Shown: positions 15,618 to 17,469 of the stretch, in pieces
Layout of the letters: each line of letters starts with the position of its first letter
How positions within the stretch are numbered: position 1 is the stretch's first letter
Source: JBCBJZ01 sp038522635
GTDB taxonomy: Bacteria; Pseudomonadota; Alphaproteobacteria; Rhizobiales; Hyphomicrobiaceae
Reading direction: 5' to 3'
DNA: 17,469 nucleotides
NCBI GenBank assembly: GCA_038522635.1
Contig: JBCBJZ010000073.1
Coordinates: forward strand, 1 to 17,469
Translations under genes and position numbers: made by a program
The notes under the pieces: model-generated
Told to the model about the DNA's origin: nothing
What the model saw: the letters and a program-made list of their open reading frames with translations, nothing else
Database searches by the model: none

Positions 15618-16112
15618 ATGACAGCCGATGAGGTGATTGCGAGGCTTGGCCTTGAACCGCATCCCGAGGGCGGTGCGTTTCGCGAAACCTTCAGGGATAC
15701 GGCGACCGACGCCAACGGGAGGGCGGCGTCGACAGCGATTTACTTTCTGTTGAAGGCCGGTGAGACGTCACGCTGGCACACGGTTGACGCGGTCGAGATC
15801 TGGCACTGGTACGCAGGCGATCCGCTGGCGCTTGGCATCGCTGCGCCAGGCGCTCGGGCGGTTTGGTTGACGCTTGGGCCTGATCTGGGGCCTGATCTTG
15901 CGCCTGATTTTGCGCCCGATCTGGGTGCCGGTCGGAGCCCCGATCCGAAGGCAGCGCAGCATCCCCAAGCGGTGGTGCCGGCCGGCCATTGGCAAAGCGC
16001 GCGGGCACCGGTCGATGGCGCACACGGCTACGCGCTGGTGGGCTGTACGGTCGCGCCCGGCTTCACGTTTGAAGGTTTCACGTTGGCACCGGAAGGCTTT
16101 GAGCCGGGCTGA
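15618..16112 (+). CDS. DUF985 (Cupin_5) family protein
   Basis: A small cytosolic cupin of the DUF985/Cupin_5 family, whose biochemical role is not established. It has 164 residues from the ATG at 15618, which has GAGGTG at 15606-15611; a GTG at 15609 is less likely. Family signatures are LGLEPHPEGGAFRETFRD at the start, AIYFLLKAGETSRWH and EIWHWYAGDPL with the cupin His/Glu residues, and GYALVGCTVAPGFTFEGF near the end. An unusual insertion lies at residues 87-110, between the strand WLTLG and the block QAVVPAGHWQ. It is encoded by 12-bp repeats giving GPDL/APDF units, and sits in what should be a surface loop. Confidence 0.92.
   Translation: MTADEVIARLGLEPHPEGGAFRETFRDTATDANGRAASTAIYFLLKAGETSRWHTVDAVEIWHWYAGDPLALGIAAPGARAVWLTLGPDLGPDLAPDFAPDLGAGRSPDPKAAQHPQAVVPAGHWQSARAPVDGAHGYALVGCTVAPGFTFEGFTLAPEGFEPG
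15876..15923 (+). repeat. 12-bp in-frame tandem repeat in the DUF985 gene
   Basis: Four 12-bp units of GGGCCTGATCTG type encode GPDL, GPDL, APDF and APDL. Two decayed units follow to about 15947 (GAGR, SPDP). The period keeps the frame, so expansion lengthens a loop without disrupting the protein. Confidence 0.85.
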
Positions 16113-16245
16113 CGCCGTCTCACGGAGAGGCTGTGAGCAGACAAGCTTGCGCGCGAGCGTGACCGCTGCGCAGCGACCATGGTACGACCAGAGCAACGGG
16201 CGCAACGTGCGGATCGCCGACTCAAACACGCACACCTCGCCTTTG

Positions 16246-16290
16246 CGCCCAAAGTTGCTCTGCACTTTGAGCTTAGATCATCTTTGGGCG
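16246..16290. repeat. 9-bp inverted repeat at the left edge of the 47-bp element
   Basis: CGCCCAAAG at 16246-16254 pairs with CTTTGGGCG at 16282-16290, leaving a 27-nt loop. Bases 16246-16263 also resemble the end of the element read in the opposite direction (14 of 18 bases by eye), so a decayed inverted copy may abut the intact one. Confidence 0.4.
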
Positions 16291-16319
16291 ATTTCCGGTT
16301 CACCTATAGTGATCCCGAT
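16273..16319 (+). repeat. 47-bp intergenic element, left copy
   Basis: Matches 17421-17467 on the opposite strand at 44 of 47 positions (my manual alignment). It begins TTAGATCATCTTTGGGCGAT and ends GTGATCCCGAT. It lies 49 bp before the ridA start. TATAGT at about 16305-16310 could act as a -10 box, but the -35 is unclear. Compared with the right copy, the outer half of the palindrome is shortened by about 12 bp. Confidence 0.85.
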
Positions 16320-16368
16320 GATCCAAGCCGGAGATCTTTCATCACCTAACAACCGAGGAGGCGCCGCC

Positions 16369-16716
16369 ATGGCCATCACCCGCCATGAACCTGCAAAGAT
16401 CCTATCCAAAGTCGTTGAGGCCAACGGCACGGTCATGACCGCGGGCATCACTGCCGATGATCGTAACCTCGACGTCAAAGGCCAGACGGCGCAGATCCTG
16501 GAGACCATCGATCGGCTGCTCGCGCTTTGCGGCAGTGACAAATCGAAGGTGCTGTTTGCGACCATCTGGGTGTCGGACATCCGCTACCGCGATGAAATGA
16601 ACGTGGCGTGGCTTGAGTGGGTGGATGGTGACAATCTGCCGGCCCGCGCTTGCATCGAGGCGCGCCTTGCCGATCCCAAGCTGCTCGTCGAAATCGCGGT
16701 GACGGCGGTCAAGTAA
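16369..16716 (+). CDS. RidA family protein (YoaB-like)
   Basis: A small cytosolic Rid-superfamily protein. Archetypal RidA hydrolyses reactive enamine/imine intermediates released by PLP enzymes. It has 115 residues. The C-terminal block PARACIEARLADPKLLVEI contains the Arg93 and Cys95 equivalents of RidA Arg105/Cys107. The RidA-specific second Glu after VEI is Ala here, and the TSG loop reads TAG, so it fits the E. coli YoaB-like group better than true RidA, and deaminase activity is less certain. The ATG at 16369 has a very strong GAGGAGG at 16355-16361 with 7-nt spacing. A thioesterase gene follows 111 bp later. Confidence 0.92.
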   Translation: MAITRHEPAKILSKVVEANGTVMTAGITADDRNLDVKGQTAQILETIDRLLALCGSDKSKVLFATIWVSDIRYRDEMNVAWLEWVDGDNLPARACIEARLADPKLLVEIAVTAVK

Positions 16717-16730
16717 GCGACAGCGCGGCG

Positions 16731-16803
16731 GGCCCCTGGTGGTTTCGCGGACCTCTCGTGGTCTTGCGCGGCCCCCTGGCGGTCCCTCGCCCCCCTGGCG
16801 GAC
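16731..16803. repeat. Imperfect tandem repeat of about 20 bp, four units
   Basis: The ridA-thioesterase gap is filled by four degenerate units built on CCCCTGGYGGTYYC, spaced 19-21 bp apart. The last two units are the most alike. The sequence is GC-rich and has no T-run. Its role is unknown. Confidence 0.55.
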
Positions 16804-16827
16804 CACACATAAACGAGGCGCTGCACC

Positions 16828-17268
16828 ATGGGCGAACGGCCACCCATCGGCAGGCGGGCGGACTACCCCCACTTCCATGACATCCCCACCCGCTGGATGG
16901 ACAACGACCTCTACGGGCACGTCAACAACGTCGTCTACTATTCCTATTTCGATACCGTGGTGAACCGCTACCTGATCGATCCCGGCGGCCTCGACATCCA
17001 TGGCGGCGATACGGTGGGCGTGGTGGCGGAGACGACCTGCCGGTTCTATCGCGGCTTCGTCTATCCCGAACTCGTACAGGCGGGGTTGCGGGTCAGGCGG
17101 CTCGGCCGAAGCTCTGTCACCTACGAGATCGGACTGTTCGCGCCCGGCGAAGACGATGCGCGTGCGGAGGGGCATTTCGTGCACGTGTTCGTCGCGCGCG
17201 GGACCTCGAAAGCGCAACCCATCCCCGATGGGATCAGAGCCGCGTTGAGCGCCATCGCCATCGCTTGA
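16828..17268 (+). CDS. Acyl-CoA thioesterase, 4HBT/FadM-like hotdog fold
   Basis: A hotdog-fold thioesterase that hydrolyses acyl-CoA thioesters in the cytosol. It has 146 residues. The N-terminal active-site motif RWMDNDLYGHVNNVVYYSYFDT is diagnostic. Asp27 aligns with the catalytic Asp17 of 4-hydroxybenzoyl-CoA thioesterase, and GHVNN caps the hotdog helix. Later strands include VAETTCRFYRGFVYPE and LGRSSVTYEIGLF. Acyl specificity cannot be deduced. GAGG at 16814-16817 precedes the ATG. It is probably in one transcript with ridA, and a terminator-like palindrome follows about 50 bp after the stop. Confidence 0.93.
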   Translation: MGERPPIGRRADYPHFHDIPTRWMDNDLYGHVNNVVYYSYFDTVVNRYLIDPGGLDIHGGDTVGVVAETTCRFYRGFVYPELVQAGLRVRRLGRSSVTYEIGLFAPGEDDARAEGHFVHVFVARGTSKAQPIPDGIRAALSAIAIA

Positions 17269-17317
17269 CGTCGCGGAAGGCGCTCTGGCGTCATGACATG
17301 AAGCGTGTGTGTCTAGG

Positions 17318-17367
17318 GTCGGTTCGCTTCAGCTTGAAGCGGAACCGACATCTAAATTTTTGTTTTT
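17318..17367 (+). terminator. Terminator-like palindrome after the thioesterase gene
   Basis: GTCGGTTCGCTTCA (from 17318) pairs with TTGAAGCGGAACCGAC (to 17349) with one bulged base, giving a stem of about 14 bp and a tiny loop. Seven nucleotides later comes TTTTTGTTTTT (17357-17367). This can act as an intrinsic terminator for ridA-thioesterase. The palindrome plus CATCTAAATTTTTGTTTT also resembles repetitive intergenic units I recall from Hyphomicrobiales genomes, so it may be a repeat serving as a terminator. Confidence 0.5.
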
Positions 17368-17393
17368 CGCCTCAGTTGATTCCACCTGAGGCG
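17368..17393. repeat. Palindrome CGCCTCAG/CTGAGGCG
   Basis: A perfect 8-bp inverted repeat with a 10-nt spacer (TTGATTCCAC), directly after the T-tract and 9 bp before the next palindrome. The T-rich tract precedes it on the plus strand and reads as A on the minus strand, so it does not work as an intrinsic terminator in either direction. Confidence 0.6.
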
Positions 17394-17402
17394 GATGAAC
17401 TC

Positions 17403-17466
17403 TAGATCATCGGGCGATCGATCGGGATCACCATAGGTGAGCCCGAAATCGCCCAAAGATGATCTA
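17403..17466. repeat. Palindromic intergenic element, right copy
   Basis: A 64-bp imperfect palindrome. The left arm 17403-17432 begins TAGATCATCGGGCGAT. The right arm 17436-17466 reads, in reverse complement, TAGATCATCTTTGGGCGAT. About 26 positions pair around a 3-bp centre. Its minus-strand bases 17467-17421 match the 47-bp element upstream of ridA. The size and symmetry resemble REP/ERIC-type repeats. It nearly reaches the window end, so the gene beyond it is unseen. Confidence 0.75.
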
Positions 17467-17469
17467 ATC

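Noticed and set aside
17368..17393. Second palindrome as an intrinsic terminator
   Set aside because: The T-tract lies before it on the plus strand, and the minus-strand reading has A-runs after the stem, so neither direction has stem followed by U-tract.
16273..17467. Autonomous transposon or insertion sequence
   Set aside because: No transposase or recombinase is encoded, no target duplication is evident, and each element is itself palindromic, which fits intergenic repeats better than IS ends.

Overview
The window looks like chromosomal DNA of a high-GC alphaproteobacterium, most likely Hyphomicrobiales (Rhizobiales). This rests on recognised protein families and on the gene order coxC - SURF1 - thrC - M16 peptidase - GNAT - EAL protein, which I associate with that order. 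No database search was possible. There are no rRNA or tRNA genes, transposases, phage genes or CRISPR arrays.

Layout. (1) 162-10656, all plus strand: cytochrome c oxidase subunit III, the SURF1 oxidase assembly factor, threonine synthase, an M16 zinc peptidase, a RimJ-type acetyltransferase and a 1667-residue membrane GGDEF/EAL protein. thrC/M16 and GNAT/EAL each overlap by 4 bp, so they are probably translationally coupled. (2) 10814-13591: yqgE on the minus strand diverges from a secreted DsbD alpha-domain protein. A Prx5-type peroxiredoxin follows, converging on a minus-strand YkgJ-like cysteine-cluster protein. The theme is envelope and thiol redox. (3) 13592-16112: a 344-bp gap with a 13-bp tandem array, then a likely operon of a tartrate dehydrogenase-type enzyme, an SGNH-like secreted protein (4-bp overlap) and a DUF985 cupin. 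(4) 16113-17469: a YoaB-like RidA protein and a hotdog thioesterase, bracketed by two inverted copies of a 47-bp element, followed by a cluster of palindromes at the window end.

The enzymes themselves are ordinary housekeeping or accessory proteins. The unusual content is structural. There are short tandem repeats of about 9, 12, 13, 20 and 27 bp at separate loci. A roughly 650-residue disordered Pro/Ala/Ser tail is attached to the c-di-GMP phosphodiesterase. A strongly foldable segment lies before thrC. A family of intergenic palindromic elements shares the 12-mer GCCCGATGATCT. I saw no clear undescribed multi-gene defence or mobile system. The best candidates for novelty are the inverted-repeat-bounded ridA/thioesterase block, the palindromic element family and the giant EAL tail.
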